NCBI RefSeq assembly: GCF_000204055.1
Contig: NW_006768770.1
Location: forward strand, 1,984,150-2,048,149
Direction: 5' to 3'
Source of the DNA: Melampsora larici-populina 98AG31
Taxonomy: Eukaryota; Basidiomycota; Pucciniomycetes; Pucciniales; Melampsoraceae
Length of the DNA: 64,000 nt
Positions within the stretch are counted from its first letter, which is position 1. Each line of letters begins with the position of its first letter. A program made the position numbers and the translations under genes. Below, piece by piece: positions 12,197 through 24,159 of the stretch. Under the pieces are notes generated by a model, which ran no database searches, had not been told where the DNA came from, and was given only the letters and a program-made list of their open reading frames with translations.

Positions 12197-12960
12197 TGAG
12201 ACCTAATTTAAAAGATCCTCCTCCTCCTCCTTGTAGGGCTTGTTCAGTTACACATTTGGATGATAGGATCTTTATCTTTGGTGTTGGTGATGGACCTAAG
12301 TATTTTGATGACTCATACAAGTAAGCAATCTGCTTCTTTTTCTCCGAACCAAACCCAAAACTCACCTTTCTTTGTTCTATCAATAGTGGACCAAGCCAAA
12401 ACTCGAAGGAACAAGACCAATCAACCAAAGATCTGATCATGCTACAGTTCTCTATGGAAACCAATTGATCATCTTTGGGGGAGGAAATGGATTGAGAGCA
12501 TTGGATGATGTTCATAAACTTGATGTAACAGATTTGAATGAATTAGAATGGAGAGAATGACATCAAGTTCAATCTCCTTTGGATAAAGGATATCATAGTG
12601 TGAATCTGGTTGGTAGTAAGTGTGTGATCTTTGGTGGAAGTGATGATGGTGAATGCTTCAGTGATCTTTACATTTTGGATTTAGGTTAATCTAGATTCTC
12701 TTTTCTTCAGACAGATTGGATGAAGTAAGACAAACTCGATGTGATTCTTTTGTTTTTTTTTCAGAAAATCTTGCTTGGATTCAAGTGGATGTAAATTTGC
12801 CTATGCCAAGATTAGCACATGCATCAACCCAAGTCCGATATCATTCATTCATCATTGGAGGTCATGATTGAGAAGACTATACATCTAAAGTGAAACCATT
12901 TATCAGGTGGACCAGGTTGTTGGTTGAAAGATACAATTTGATTTGATTTTCTTTTTCAGT
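12197..12960 (+). pseudogene. Kelch-repeat protein, fragment
   Basis: Plus-strand exons read as Kelch blades: a stretch with DDRIFIFG...YFDDSYK (about 12225-12320), then after a GT-AG intron WTKPKLEGTRP...HATVLYGNQLIIFGGG (12391-12490), a DDVHKLDV...LEW turn, a second blade SKCVIFGGSDDG...DLYILDL (12610-12690), another intron ending in TTTTTTTTCAG (about 12764), and a third blade with WIQV...PMPRLAHAS...FIIGGHD. Kelch blades form beta-propellers used for protein binding. Stops at 12559 (TGA) and 12868 (TGA) interrupt the frame, so this copy is broken. The MITE immediately upstream sits at its 5' edge and may have cut the gene. The upstream exons were not found with confidence. Confidence 0.65.
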
Positions 12961-13179
12961 GACTATACTCAGAATGATGTAGATATTGAATGTGGAAAGG
13001 GTTTTTTATAAAGGAGTAGAAGTTTGTTATTTTGTTTTCCGTCTTTTTTTGTTTCTTCAACTCACCAAGAGAATAATTTTCTTTTTTTTGCTATAACACT
13101 GTGAAACACTGCGTTCACAAACTATGCTTCAAACTACAATTTTTTGCAATTACCATGCACCAGTTTCTGGCTGGGCTAC

Positions 13180-13990
13180 TGAGCTGGTTGAGGGAAGAAA
13201 AACGCTACCTTCCTGGTTTTGATGTAAGCAGTGCTGTGTAGCGCTGCAAGCCAGGCTTGTTTCCAAGTCCACTCCAGAAAAAGGAAAATCTAAGGAAACC
13301 ATTTCAACTGACAATGCAATCAAAGCCAAGGAACAATATTTTTGTTCAGAAGAACAACCTACCAGTCCGGTCTCCAGAAAGAACACCAAGAATGACATGG
13401 TCATGAAGAATATTGACAAAAAGCCTGAAGTTTTCAATCCTTTCAACAATTACGCCACTCTTGCCGCTTTCTTCAAGCAGCAATCTATGTTGGAAAATGA
13501 CAAGGCTACATTGTTTCAAAATGTTTCCAAAATCAACATAAGAAACAACAGCCCTCCTCCAACTTCCAGTTCCGAGGTAGCTACAGCTTCCCCTTTTGTG
13601 TGTACTCCCCCAGTACCTTCTCTACCAAAAGGGATACCACCAAGACCATCAAAGGTTTGATGATCCACAAACACATCAAATTTGATGGAACTCAACCCAC
13701 CTGCAACACCAATATCTGGCTTCAAAACTTGGCTAAACAACTTTGGCTTTTGAATGCCGATCACAAAGGATAGCACTTAGTAGGATTTTGAATGCTTCGT
13801 GGAGCTGCTTCAATTCATTCAACCACCTCCATCAAAACTCCTAAAGAACCAAGATCTTGGGAAGAGTTTTGTTCATTCATCATCAAAGCTTTCCCCAGTA
13901 CTTTGACTAGAAACTCCACTTCTCTTTGCCAAGTGTGGGGCAGGTCAGAGGTTTTACCAGGTCTGAGTAAAACTGAGTGCAGGGTTTTTG
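13180..13990 (+). pseudogene. LTR-retrotransposon gag fragment
   Basis: Two overlapping frames give a Gag-like protein. The first (to 13660) has a Lys/Ser-rich N-terminal part and FNPFNNYATLAAFFKQQ. After a one-base shift near 13650 the second reads HIKFDGTQ...WLQNLAKQLWLLNADHKG, then LRGAASIHSTT...PRSWEEFCSFIIKAFPS. The order FDGT, W-L, LRGAA, SWEEF-FP is that of the gag domain of Ty3/gypsy-type elements; this is family knowledge. A TAG at about 13774 and the frameshift make it non-functional. No protease, RT or integrase follows, so only the gag end was left here. Confidence 0.6.
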
Positions 13991-13995
13991 CTTAG

Positions 13996-15380
13996 TTCTG
14001 GTAAGTAGATAACCCTAGTGTCTCTATCACGTCGGGTGATAATAAATATTGGTAAGACTTGCCACATGCAGATGGCGCGTGGTGAGGCTTACCCGTGACG
14101 CGTGAAAACCCTCAGCCTCCGGGAGTGCTTGGCAAAGAAAGGAACATGTCAGCCTTAGTCTCCAAATAGTTGATAACTTGGAAGACAAGGTTGAATTCTT
14201 GTTGCTCACAAAAGTTAAATCCGCAAAATATAGATGATGTTCTTCTACAAATCTTGGAGGTAGCTTTAGATTCTTGGTGAGCAGAGCTGAAAAAAACAAA
14301 GCAGAGATTGTTAGTACTACTGTCTAAGGTGCAGAATGGCTACTGCTGCCAGTTAGATGTTCTGTGCACTCACAGAACAAATCTTCTGAGATTGACTACT
14401 TCTGGAAAAGGTAGGTATATCTCAGGCTTGCTTCAGCAGAGGTTCAATATTACTTTTATTGAAAAAAGGCTTAAAGGGAAAAGTGGTAATTGTATCTGAG
14501 TTAAGATGGAGAAGTAGTTTTTATAAGAAGTCTATTTTAGTAAGATGTTCTAAATAAGTAAACTATTCTGGCTTTGATCAAAACTAGGAAGATAAGAAGG
14601 GTTTTTGTTTTAAACGTTCCTGATAGGGTAAAGTTTAAAGAAAAAGGCTATATTTGTATGTGATGATAAAAGAGATGATTCTTTTTTGTTCTGCGTAAGT
14701 TTGTAGATCTTTATAAGTTTCAATTTCTCTGTTTTAGTAACTAACAGTAAAACATTGATTTTAGTGGTACCCTGAACTAGCCATCGTATCGTACCTTGTT
14801 GATACGCTTTGGTCTGGTCAGGGTTTCTTTCTTCAGGGGTCTAGTTATCCCTGGTTCTGGTCTTGGTTTCTATCGTTATAGGAATAAAATATTAATTCCA
14901 ACTGATTTGGTATTTTTTCGGATGGCACTCTTGAAACTGAGTGTAGAGGTGTATTTTTATATTTTCTTTTGAATGTAGTTTTTTGGATTCTTGGCAATGT
15001 ACTTGGGATTATTGCTCCGCAATAATCCTCGTACTGTTGACAGAACACATGAGTTTTTGGAGAAACTGCATTTGCATTCCACCAAGGACTGGCTGTCAGA
15101 CGTCTGACTGCCGGAGGCGCAATAGAGAGGGAGAGGGGAGGGATCTCCTATCAAACCCATCTTAGAAGGGAAGATTTTGAGCTGCACTCCTGCATAGGAG
15201 TTCCTTTCCCTCTCTTGAGGGCTTTGCGCATGACAGACAATTGGCACCTGGACACCAGGGGTACGTGCCAGAAAATGAAACATTAAAGGTGATTTGTAAC
15301 TCAATGCAAAAGAAAACATTTAAAAATTTAAAGGCAAGTTGGCGATGACACAAATAGGAGGTAAATCAATGGCAGATGCG
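13996..15380. other. Non-coding spacer
   Basis: No recognisable gene. Several frames of 60-120 residues on both strands overlap each other and show no motif. A solo LTR of the gag fragment upstream could be here but I could not define its ends. Confidence 0.35.
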
Positions 15381-15389
15381 GCAGGCAAG

Positions 15390-16208
15390 TTCCTTGATTT
15401 CACAAGCAAGGCCGTGTGAGTAGGGCCGGATGTAGAGCTTGTAGGCCCCCGATTTCCACCGCCCTGTCTGCTTCAGGTGTTTCACGCTGTTGCCTCAATG
15501 AGCTCTTGTCGACACACCCCCAATCCTTAGGCTATGTCCCGACCAGACTTGGCCATGGTGTCAACCATGTTTGCGCAGGAAACGTGTGTCATACTAGCGT
15601 GTCATCGGTATCTTTGGGGGGCCAGGCAGCAACGGATTGTCAGGTTTGCCTTTGCAGATGTGGAGAACAACCTGTAATGCACTGATTGGGCCTAGGCCGT
15701 AGGGTTGCTGCTGTAAGAGGAGGGGTTGGACTTCTCCTGGTGCAACTGTTTGAGACAGTCATAGGGAGATGACTGCCTTACGGTTGCCATCTTGAAAGCA
15801 CACGTCTGGCCGGGGGATAAAGACAAAAGGGTGATCTGGGTTAAGAACCAGTTCTCCGAGTCGAGCAAGGCCCCAGGAGCCTGTCAGCAGCAGCGCTTGT
15901 AGGACTGAGTCAACTTTAGCCACTGTCAATAAAGATTTGCACATGTTGTTCAGGCCTTTCAAGGTGAGACCCGCTTGCTGTTGTTTGAAAACCGAGATGT
16001 GAGTCTTTGTTGCTGCCAGCAAGAGTAGGCGGATTCTGTCAACATTCACTGTAGGAAACCTGGCGTTGTGGATTAGGTGCCACATCTGTAAGCCCGTCAG
16101 GTATCGCATTGTTGTACTGCTGATGATTTTATGGTTGCCTTCTTTGATGCTGCACCAGAGAATGAAATTATAAATCATGATATCAGTAGCAGGGAAAAAA
16201 TAAAACAT
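15390..16208 (-). pseudogene. DIRS tyrosine recombinase, broken
   Basis: The minus strand encodes a tyrosine recombinase of the DIRS type, the enzyme that integrates the circular DNA copy. The N-terminal core-binding part reads RYLTGLQMWHLIHNARFP, followed by LTLKGLNN and LLLTGSWGLARLGEL, which carries the first catalytic Arg (R-x-G-E-L). Further on, after a frame change near 15760, GHSLRIGG gives the His-x-x-Arg pair and GRWKSGAYKLYI the Trp/His and Tyr region. A TGA between GHSLRIGG and GRW (about 15499) and the frameshift disable it. It lies downstream of RNase H (16376-16870), the normal DIRS order. Confidence 0.75.
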
Positions 16209-16375
16209 GCCCTCTTCTGCAATGAATTTGAAGAATTTATTGACTGCGGCGTTGTATTTTTGATGGTTGAAGCGGCCCAGGCATGTGCTAAGATGTATTG
16301 GCTGCCCTCATTTAGGACTTTGAATACTTCTGGCAAGGATTTGTGGAGTGTTAGCCGGCGGATTCTAGTGTCATA

Positions 16376-16870
16376 TCAATGATTGGGTATTGAGGGAGCA
16401 GTCTGTGTTATCAAGTTGTGAGGATCAGGGGGAATGTTGATTTGTATTTGCCTTTTCAGCAATTTCAAAGGACCCAACCCCCTTGAAAGTGTGTCAGCCT
16501 TGTTGTTGGTGGACACAACCTTGACAAGGTTAATGTTGCAGTCTAGCTGAACCAGTTCTTGTTGAATGATCTTCCAGGCTTCATTAACCCAATAGTTGGA
16601 TGACTTACAGTTCCTGGAGGCACCTTCCGTAGTTGTGTTCTTGGTGAGGCAGGACAAAGACCTCCCTGCCACGGCCATGATCTGTTCTGCCATCAGCAGG
16701 CCCAGCCAAACTGCCAAGGTTTTGGCCCAGGCTATAGATCGTTTTGGTCTGTTGGGGGGTCCACACCAGCCTTCAACCCACTTGAACTGGGCCCAATTTT
16801 TTCCAATAATGATCCCTATAAAATAGTCTGTTGAGGAGTCGCCTACCCAGCCGACATTCTTAACAACGTA
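16376..16870 (-). pseudogene. DIRS RNase H domain, fragment
   Basis: The minus-strand reading gives VGWVGDSSTDYFIGIII, WAQFKWVEGW, then a body ending NNKADTLSRG, the typical end of the DIRS/gypsy-like RNase H domain, which degrades RNA in the RNA-DNA hybrid. One frame change occurs near 16720. The RT that should precede it is missing: just upstream of the first block the sequence changes to an unrelated gag-like frame, so an internal deletion joined RNase H to it. Confidence 0.7.
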
Positions 16871-17399
16871 GTGAGTAGCTTACTAGATTTGTTTGCTATC
16901 AAATCTGAGGACACCAATCTGTCATGTTCATCAACCAAATCTTCTGATCCCAAGTTAATTGTCTTTTTCACAATTATCTTTGGCATAGTATAACTTTTAG
17001 GGATTGTCTTTCTTGATGAGGTTTTGATCGTTGAAGAGATGATTTCCAGTTCCATCAAGTCAACGGTGTCACTGTACTATACTATACTAGTATCGTCCAA
17101 TACTAGTATTACTAGTATCGTCCGATACTAACATAGTACCGTCAGGACTGGTACTTTAACACTCAAGTATAGTATAGTATCGGAGGCTTGAATTCCGATA
17201 CTTCCGATACTTTATGGTGATTGGTGTTTTGAGTGCACCGTGAGCAAAATCCTCAAGTTGGACATGAACAACTGCCTGTTTGTTCCTTTCTCATTAAAAA
17301 GCTTATTCAATCGTTCAACAATTGGTTGATAGAGATCACTACAGATTCCGTTCTTTTATATACATTTTATTGGAGGAGAGAGAGAACAAACTGAAATAC

Positions 17400-20300
17400 A
17401 AATGAGAAGGAAATCAGATACAAAAATGCTTGCTCAATCACCAGGAAAGTGTGGAGCTTGATTAGTTGTTTTGTGTAGAAGACGAGCAGCTTCATAATCT
17501 GATAGGCTTCCTCAAACCTGGAGTCAAGCGGAACCCCATTGGAAATCCAAATACAACTGCTCACACAGCGCTCAATCGCTCGTGGGGCCAATTTTCCACG
17601 ATCTGTAGTGCAGACATCTGCAGCAGATGAGAATGTTTGCTCCACAGCTGCCGAGCTTCCACTTACAGCAAGATACTGGCGAGCTAGAGTAGAGAGTACA
17701 GGATACTTCTCCCCATGGCTCTATGCAAAGAAACTTTATTAATCAGATCATGCATTTAGTTTGTGAGCAGAAAACCAAGAGAAAAAGCTCACCTGCCACC
17801 ACTTTAATGCCAAGTGGGGGTCCATCGCAACATCCTCTGAGGGAGCATCACACCCAAGTTTGTATTCAGTCAGCTCATCAATCTCAACTTTTCCTTTTTG
17901 TGTATCATAGAGATGCAACATCGGATCATATGCATCATTGTTGCATTCAGCGCTGGAAGGTGTGTCTTTGAGTTGAGTATCCGGGGCTGGTGGTGAACTG
18001 GTCCTTTGAAGTTTCAATTTGCAAGCATAGTAGGCATCATTCAATAGTTCGTTGGCTCTAAGAGTTACAGGAGATTGAGGACCGAACCTGGTGTTGAAAA
18101 AGCTAGCTCTCCAGCTTGGATGAAGCATGGTTGCCATCAATAGCGCGTGTGATGATGTTGCTTCAGTGAGGTACTTCTTGACTCAGGTGAGCATTGCATA
18201 ATGCATGGGATACATTGGAGACGCGGTGAGCTCTCTGAGGAGTTTTGACTCTAAGCAAGCCTTGAGCTTGAGGTATTCTCAAATCACCATTGAACCGGTT
18301 GGGCCATTACCTTCCATTCTTTTGGTTAGCTGAGCAAAATGCTATAGAGGAGATATTGATTAATAAACAAGTGTAGCTTGTCAAAGAGGATACATAGGAG
18401 TGCTGACCTCGAGCTCTAGGTTGACCATCTTGATCAACCTCCAATCATTGGGAGTGAAGCAGATCTTGAGGAAACACCCTTTAGTGTAGTTGATTGAGGG
18501 GTTAAGTGTATTTGTAGCGGTTTTGTAAGAAGCCGGACAATCTTTGTCATCTCGCTGATCATTTTTCAAGATCTCATCAATAATCTATGTACATTCTGAA
18601 ATCGGGTTAGAATTAATGAGTGGTTGGAAGCTGGGGGCCAAAAAAGGGTACTCACATCACGTGCCTTCCAAGCACGATGTCGGCTATCCCACTTGACGTT
18701 CCACCATATTCCATAACCTGCGATCAATCCATCATACGGTACCCCTAAAGCGGCTGCAGTTGCAGCTAATAGTGCTTGCATTGAGGATGAGCTTGTGAGT
18801 TTGTGAACCACATAATCAAGCTAAAGGAACCAACCATATAATTAGCTACACAAAGATAGATACATGTTAGAGATAGAAAATCTTGCCTGCTTCAAGAGAC
18901 CGTCCAGATGACGAGCAGCTTCCTGATCTACTGGAGAGGGTGGTACTATGAATACAGGCTCGTTTGTTTTTGCATAGGGGTTTGTAATTGGAACAGAACC
19001 GGTACAAGTCTCGTCGGTATACCAATTGTCTCCAACAGTTTGGCCTGGGTTGTTAAGTGGATCTTGTCGGTCATTGCAATGCATAGGATCGTTAATATTG
19101 ATGCGGTTATCAGATGATTGGGGTGAATTGGTCTCTTCTGCGTGATTAGCTTCTTCCTCTTCTTCAAGACTTTCTTCAACAGCCAATAATAAATTGTTAA
19201 CTGGAAAGCTCCCAAGGATTGACTTTCGAACTACTTGAGCGGGGGCTGGTGTAACTCCAAGGGCCTCAAGCCCACCGTTTACAATCAGTGACATCTTATG
19301 ACAGAAGCACTTGACAACTAGGTCTTCAGGATGCCAGTTGTACTGTTCACCGGAATCTTCAGCAATCTTTGAGAGACGTCGGTGCATTGCAGTGGCCATT
19401 GTATAGTTATTTGAGCCTGAGTCTGTTGTCTGAGCAAGAAGGTGGACAAGATGAACAAAAAATATCAGTTCTTGCTAGAACATAGAAGGATTGAAAAAAT
19501 CCAAAAACCACATTTGATAAGACTTATCTTTTGATAAAGGTTATTCTTCTCAAGAATACCTACCAATGGCTCAGTTAGCCATTCACCTTTATGGTACCAT
19601 GCAACAAGCTTGAGTGCTAGGTGCTGCGTTTGATAGACCCAGTTTTTATCGATGTAAGTGACTGAAACGCCTAGAAATGCATACCGATTTCCTGGAGTTG
19701 TCCAGACATCTTGAGAGAGGCAGATAGTTGTATCAAGTTCCTATGAAGTTTGATAGTTTTATCAGTTGATAACATGGGCACCGATTCAGTGAAAACAAAC
19801 CTTGAGTGTCTTTATCACAGATTGACTTAATGAAAGGTAAGCCCTATGAGCTTCATGAGCTGCCCAGGTTCGTCCGTACAGATGAGCTTCAGTGTTTTTG
19901 TACTTAAACGCAGCACGTGGTATGGGGTCCTGCATCCTGCTCCACGGCAGAGCTTGCCAAAGGATCCAAAACAACAAGATTTGATTTAATACCTTGTTGT
20001 CAAAGGTCCATGTTGATTGGACCGCAATGTGACCATTTCCGTTCAATTTCAATCTCCTCTCATATGCAGTTTCCGGTAGATTGATACCCGCCTCAATTGC
20101 TGTAGACCATTCTAAGCACCCAGGATGACCCGACTTGGACTCCTGCATTGATCCATCGCGATGAACCTCGAGGCACAGCCAACAAAGATGCCTCGGATTG
20201 AAAAATCTGAGGTATCATCGGACTCAAATCCTCGGACAAAATCTTTCCGAGGTTTTGATCCGAGGTATTATTTTGCGTCAAAAAATACCTCGGATCAAAT

Positions 20301-21045
20301 CCTCGGACAAGACCTGTCCGAGGGTTTCCATCCGATGATGCCTCGGATTTTTCAATCCGAGGCATCTATGTTGGCGGTGAGGTTCTTGAGGGTATCACAA
20401 CTTCCTCTAACAAAGGATCCACACCATAGGCACGGATAAGAGTTGTATGGGCCTTCAATGGGCTTTGATGGTATATTTAATAGAAAAAAAGTCAGCAATC
20501 ATGGACAATAATAGATAGGGTATCACTATTGACTCACATCCTTTCCACCTCGTATAGGTGTACCATACCAATCTCTGGCATTTGCATAACTTGATACTGC
20601 CTTTCGAGGCTTCACTTTTACATTCTCTCTATCAGAGTTTTGCTCAAGATCAACATGGTGTGTTTGAAGTATGTTTGCTGAGGTTGTCTGATTAATCATG
20701 AAAAGCATATAATATAAGTGGTCTGGGATCAGACAAAAGAAAGCAAAACAGACTTACAAGTGAGGTCAATATTGCTGCCTCAGCAAGCAAATCTTTCTTG
20801 GTTTTACGCTTTTTCTTAACCTTGGGATTTGAGTTGTTCTTACGCTTTTTTGGGGTGTGTTTTGAAGTTTGAGATGAATCAGAATTGGCAGCCAATGTAC
20901 CTTTTGACGGTTGTTGAGAGCAGGTTGATTGGCGTAGAGAGTTTGTTGTTGAGAAGTTGGATTTTGCAGAGGACTCATCTGAAGTCTCTCCCGATTCATC
21001 AGTGTTTTCATTGGATGATCGTGGTGGGTTCTTTTTGGATGGCAT
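17400..21045 (-). pseudogene. hAT transposase (element 1)
   Basis: The gene is spread over many short exons. It starts at 21045 with a Ser/Lys-rich basic N-terminus (KKRKNN...KVKKKRK, a likely nuclear signal). A zinc-finger half site, YPCLWCG, lies near 20430. Then come the catalytic-core segments (19786-20148; 19540-19740 with LSQDVWTTPGNRYAFLGVSVTY; 18842-19399 with KCFCHKMSLIVNGGLEALG), and the C-terminal dimerisation domain at 17370-17700: YPVLSTLARQYLAVSGSSAA followed by VEQTFSSA. The last block is the hallmark of hAT transposases. The 20163-20385 MITE separates CLWC from the GC-x-x-A part of the finger, so this copy should lack a working DNA-binding domain. Exon limits are inferred from GT-AG sites; at least one stop (about 18182) is unexplained. 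Confidence 0.82.
20163..20385. mobile_element. 223-bp MITE inside hAT element 1
   Basis: It is a near-perfect palindrome: arms start GAACCTC, pass GCCAACA, AGATGCCTCGGATTGAAAAATC and CGAGG-type repeats, and meet around a short loop near 20270. CCTCGG or its complement occurs more than ten times. No clear target duplication was found. It interrupts the zinc-finger coding part of the transposase. Confidence 0.75.
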
Positions 21046-21739
21046 GGTGGTTTTATGAGTGTGATGATTTATTCAATAAGATGAAGATGTTGATGTGAGT
21101 TGATTCGATTTCGTGTTGGTTTGATCAGACTGATGATCATTCTCACTCCAGTTGAGACCAATCAAAAGTCACAAGGAGTTGGTTTCTTGACCAGTCAAGT
21201 TTCCAAAACCTTGTTCTATGATCCTGATCGATATATAGTTGATTTAATCGGTCGATGGGTTAATGAAGCGATAAAGTAGGTGATCATATGGGATTTGTTT
21301 TGTGGTGAGGTATTATATAGTACCACCGATCTCAAACGCAATACTCACAATACCCAGTATGAAATTTCAATTTCCGGTACTAGTATCGGGCAGTATAGTA
21401 CCACAATCCCGGTACTATACTGGTACTGTACCGTGAGAGTATAGTACAGTGACACCGTTGAAATTTCAAGTTGATGCTTGTGTTTTTGAGGTTTTCGGTT
21501 GTTTTGGCTAGATCGGTTGTTTTCTCCACCACATCTTCTTTACTAGTGTTGTTGTTCAATTCTTTGCTTGTAGCTGTTGTTCTGACTTCAACATCACCAC
21601 CCGTGTTCTCGACTTCTTTGTTTGGTCCTTCTTCAGCTCTCCTTGATTGCTTCTTGCTTTGACACTTTGGTACAACTTTCTTCTTTTGATTAAGCTCTAA
21701 ATTCAAGTCTGATTCTGTTGATGACATATCTAACAAAGT

Positions 21740-22030
21740 TTGAAAAAAGGAGATGCCCTACAAGAGGGAGCTAAGGGCGAGAAAGGGGAAAGGACGGCTG
21801 GATACAGAGATGTTCTGCGAAGAGGAGAGGAAATGAAGTCTTTGGAGAAAGAAGAATTGTGGACGAGCGTGGAGAGGAGAGCGGATAAAATCTGAGCAAG
21901 TTACTCATGAGGAGAAACTTGGGGATCAAGGGGATCTTGGATTCTTCTGCTTGTGCGCCAGGCACAATTCCTCATTGTTGCTGGCCATCCGGCAACCATG
22001 TGACGCTCAGTAGCTGGTCAGGCGGCTAGC
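21740..22030. other. Spacer
   Basis: Purine-rich (GAGAGG, AAGAAG) sequence without a recognised gene. Confidence 0.35.
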
Positions 22031-22034
22031 TGTT

Positions 22035-22313
22035 GTGGCCCTTAGTCTCCTGTACCGTGGATCAAGGTTATTCCTTGTGCCTTGTCCAAACCAACCAACC
22101 ATTGACGAACGCTTTGAATCTACCATATCCACACTTACAAAGGAAGTCAAACCTACAGAGGCCCCTAATCCTGACAAAGAGGAAGATAGCAAACCAACAT
22201 GCCAAATTTGCACCAAAAAGTATGAGGATGGCAATAAGGATTCCAGTTTGGCTTGTCACAGACTCTGTCCGGGGTGTCTCAAGGAAGCTAACAAACCAGC
22301 ATGCAGTCCATGA
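22035..22313 (+). CDS. Small ORF with a RING-like cysteine cluster
   Basis: This is a 92-residue frame. Its C-terminal third reads CQICTKKYEDG, then ACHRLCPGCLKEANKPAC and ends two residues later. The order C-x2-C ... C-H-x2-C-x2-C ... C resembles the first part of a RING finger (ubiquitin ligase or zinc-binding domain), but the last C-x-x-C pair is absent and the C and H are adjacent, which is unusual. It may be a truncated RING gene or a chance cysteine cluster. It stands alone between two DIRS relics with no intron signals that extend it convincingly. Confidence 0.3.
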   Translation: MALSLLYRGSRLFLVPCPNQPTIDERFESTISTLTKEVKPTEAPNPDKEEDSKPTCQICTKKYEDGNKDSSLACHRLCPGCLKEANKPACSP

Positions 22314-22319
22314 TCAGTC

Positions 22320-23080
22320 AAACACTTGAAGTGGCATGTACATATGGTCAAAGGGGGCCACAGTCAAGTTTGTGTATGATTTTGAACCTTCATTTTATTG
22401 ATATTGATGAAATTGTTAGATGATCAGCACTGCTGGCAGTTTTACTCAAAAAAATTTATCACAGTTCATAAACTGTTTGATTGCGTGACTTACAATGAAG
22501 CCTTTGAGTAATGATGACAAGGTGAGCAGAGCTTGATCCTAGATGTTGGACTTGAAGCCCTCTGATTGAAATTGTTATATTGACATGTGTTTGTGAACTA
22601 TCTTCATCTTGTTTGTTGTCTGACAGAGCAGAGCCACATAGCTCCCTCTTGTGCCATCCACAGTATCCATGTCTTAGTCCTCCACACTTGGGAGGAAGGT
22701 GACTTGACTGCCTGAGGGGCAGAACGGCAAAAGCCAAAATTCACATGTCTAGGTATAGAATGTGATGGCTGTAATTGACTTCAAGCATCTGCTCAAAGTT
22801 GAGGGCAGTACACCACAGGTGGAACCTAGAATCCTGTCCAGGAGTTTGTTCCAATACCATGATTGGACAATTACGCTCCTGGCATGGATAGCATACATAT
22901 GAGCGGGGAGAGAGTCTCTTCAAACCCATCTAAGGGAGCAAAGGCTCTAGTGAGCCAAGACCCAGTGAAGGGGCTTGAGCCCCACTCTCATGGAGGCAAG
23001 CACAACATAGCAAAACAATTCTTATTACTGAAGGCACAAGCGTTATCAAAAACAAGAGCTAGTTACATGGTAGACAGAAT
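22320..23080. other. No gene seen; possible DIRS 3' terminal sequence
   Basis: Lies just downstream of the recombinase of the next DIRS element (minus strand). Short frames on both strands have no motif. I could not define inverted or split terminal repeats here. Confidence 0.35.
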
Positions 23081-23088
23081 GTACTCAA

Positions 23089-23900
23089 TTAGTGTGAAGT
23101 ATTCAAGTGCCGTGCTAAAAGGCGTGTACCCATCAAAATCAAAGCTGAATATTGATGGATGTAAAGCTTATAGGCCAAGGATTGCCACCTTCCCGCCTCC
23201 TTCACAGATTTCTCAGAGCAGCCCAGATTGGCTTGGAGAGATGCGCCTCCTATTTGGAGGCTGTGACCCAACCAACAAAAGCCACCCGCTGGCTGATGCT
23301 TCTTTAGGACAGATATAATGCAGGCCTTTGAGATAGGGGTATGTCTGTCAACACCTCTGAACAGGGGGCCGTCCAATCTACCTTCAGTTAATGTGATGAT
23401 ATTGCAAATGGCCATGATTGGGTCTAATCTGTTAGGTTGTCTCGTACGGTGTAAGAATTATTCCTCTCCTGGAGCTGCTGCCTTTGCCATTCTAATACAA
23501 ATGATGGCCTTTGCAAAGTCCCCCAAGAATTTGACATCTTTCCTCTTAACAAACACTTTTGAGTGGTCACAGTGCAATGTCAGTTCCCCTGAGCGCGCCA
23601 ACCCCCAGAAACCAACAAGCAAGACTGCCCGGATTGTGAGATTAGGTAGTGTGTTCACTTGTACTCTAGTGATGAGTTTTTTGACATCCATCAGGTTGAG
23701 ACCGACTCGCTTGCACATTGATCAAGGTACTTTGCATTTCTTCACTGCTTTAAGCGCATAAAACAAAGTGGTATATATTGTTGGCGGAAGACGGGAAAGG
23801 AAACAAAGAAGTGTTCATAAAGGTGAAGCATTTTTTTACGGCAGCAGTGTATTGTTGAATTGTTGAAGCAGCCCATCCATGGGTCAGGATAGCTTTGCAA
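23089..23900 (-). pseudogene. DIRS tyrosine recombinase, broken
   Basis: Minus-strand pieces give the recombinase catalytic core: LLVGFWGLARSGEL with the first catalytic Arg (about 23600), GFCWLGHSLQIGGASLQ (about 23250) and GRWQSLAYKLYIHQYS with the Trp and Tyr region (about 23160). The His-x-x-Arg motif reads HSLQ, so the second catalytic arginine is lost. A frame change separates the two halves near 23440. N-terminal sequence continues to about 23900 with further stops. It follows RNase H and RT of the same element on the same strand. Confidence 0.75.
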
Positions 23901-24159
23901 CCATGTCTAGTTTGCGGAAAATGCCAGGTCTTTTTTGTCGTAGGAAATTAACTGAGTTTGTCATGATGTTGTAGACAAGGTAAAGACTTGACGTAAAAGT
24001 GGCTCCAAGTCTGGGAGAATCTCTATCTTTATTAGATGGTTCAACTTCTTCAAGGGTCCAAGACCCCTAGACAATTTGTCCGCCTTGTTATCCTCCGAGG
24101 TGACCCTGACTAGATTAATATTGCAATCTAACTGAGTCAGTAAATCTTGAACAATTCTC

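Larger units (their letters stand above)
17061..21460 (-). mobile_element. hAT element 1, 4.4 kb
   Basis: It has 23-bp perfect terminal inverted repeats starting CAACGGTGTCACTGTACTAT (17061-17083 and 21438-21460). Both subterminal zones are crowded with variants of GTACTATAC and GTATCG, likely transposase-binding sites. TCAAGT occurs at 17055-17060 directly before the left end and at 21466-21471, five bases after the right end, so the target duplication is imperfect or the boundary is not fully resolved. It encodes one hAT transposase on the minus strand and was itself hit by a 223-bp MITE. Confidence 0.85.
16862..21736 (-). pseudogene. DIRS gag-like ORF split by the hAT element
   Basis: Two minus-strand pieces flank the hAT: 21736 down to about 21466 (starting MLDMSSTESDLNLEL, charged, Lys/Glu/Thr-rich) and 17058 down to 16862 (MELEIISSTIKTSSRKT onwards). 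Taking out the hAT with one copy of the shared TCAAGT flank joins them in one frame, so they formed one ORF before the insertion. It precedes RNase H and recombinase on the same strand, the place of gag in a DIRS element, but I see no zinc knuckle or other proof that it is gag. Confidence 0.45.

Noticed and set aside
12087..12515. 142-residue minus-strand ORF
   Set aside because: It is antisense to Kelch exons and runs into the MITE arm.
22863..23761. Long plus-strand ORFs (151 and 147 residues)
   Set aside because: They lie opposite a recognisable DIRS tyrosine recombinase with motif matches on the minus strand, so they are antisense shadows.
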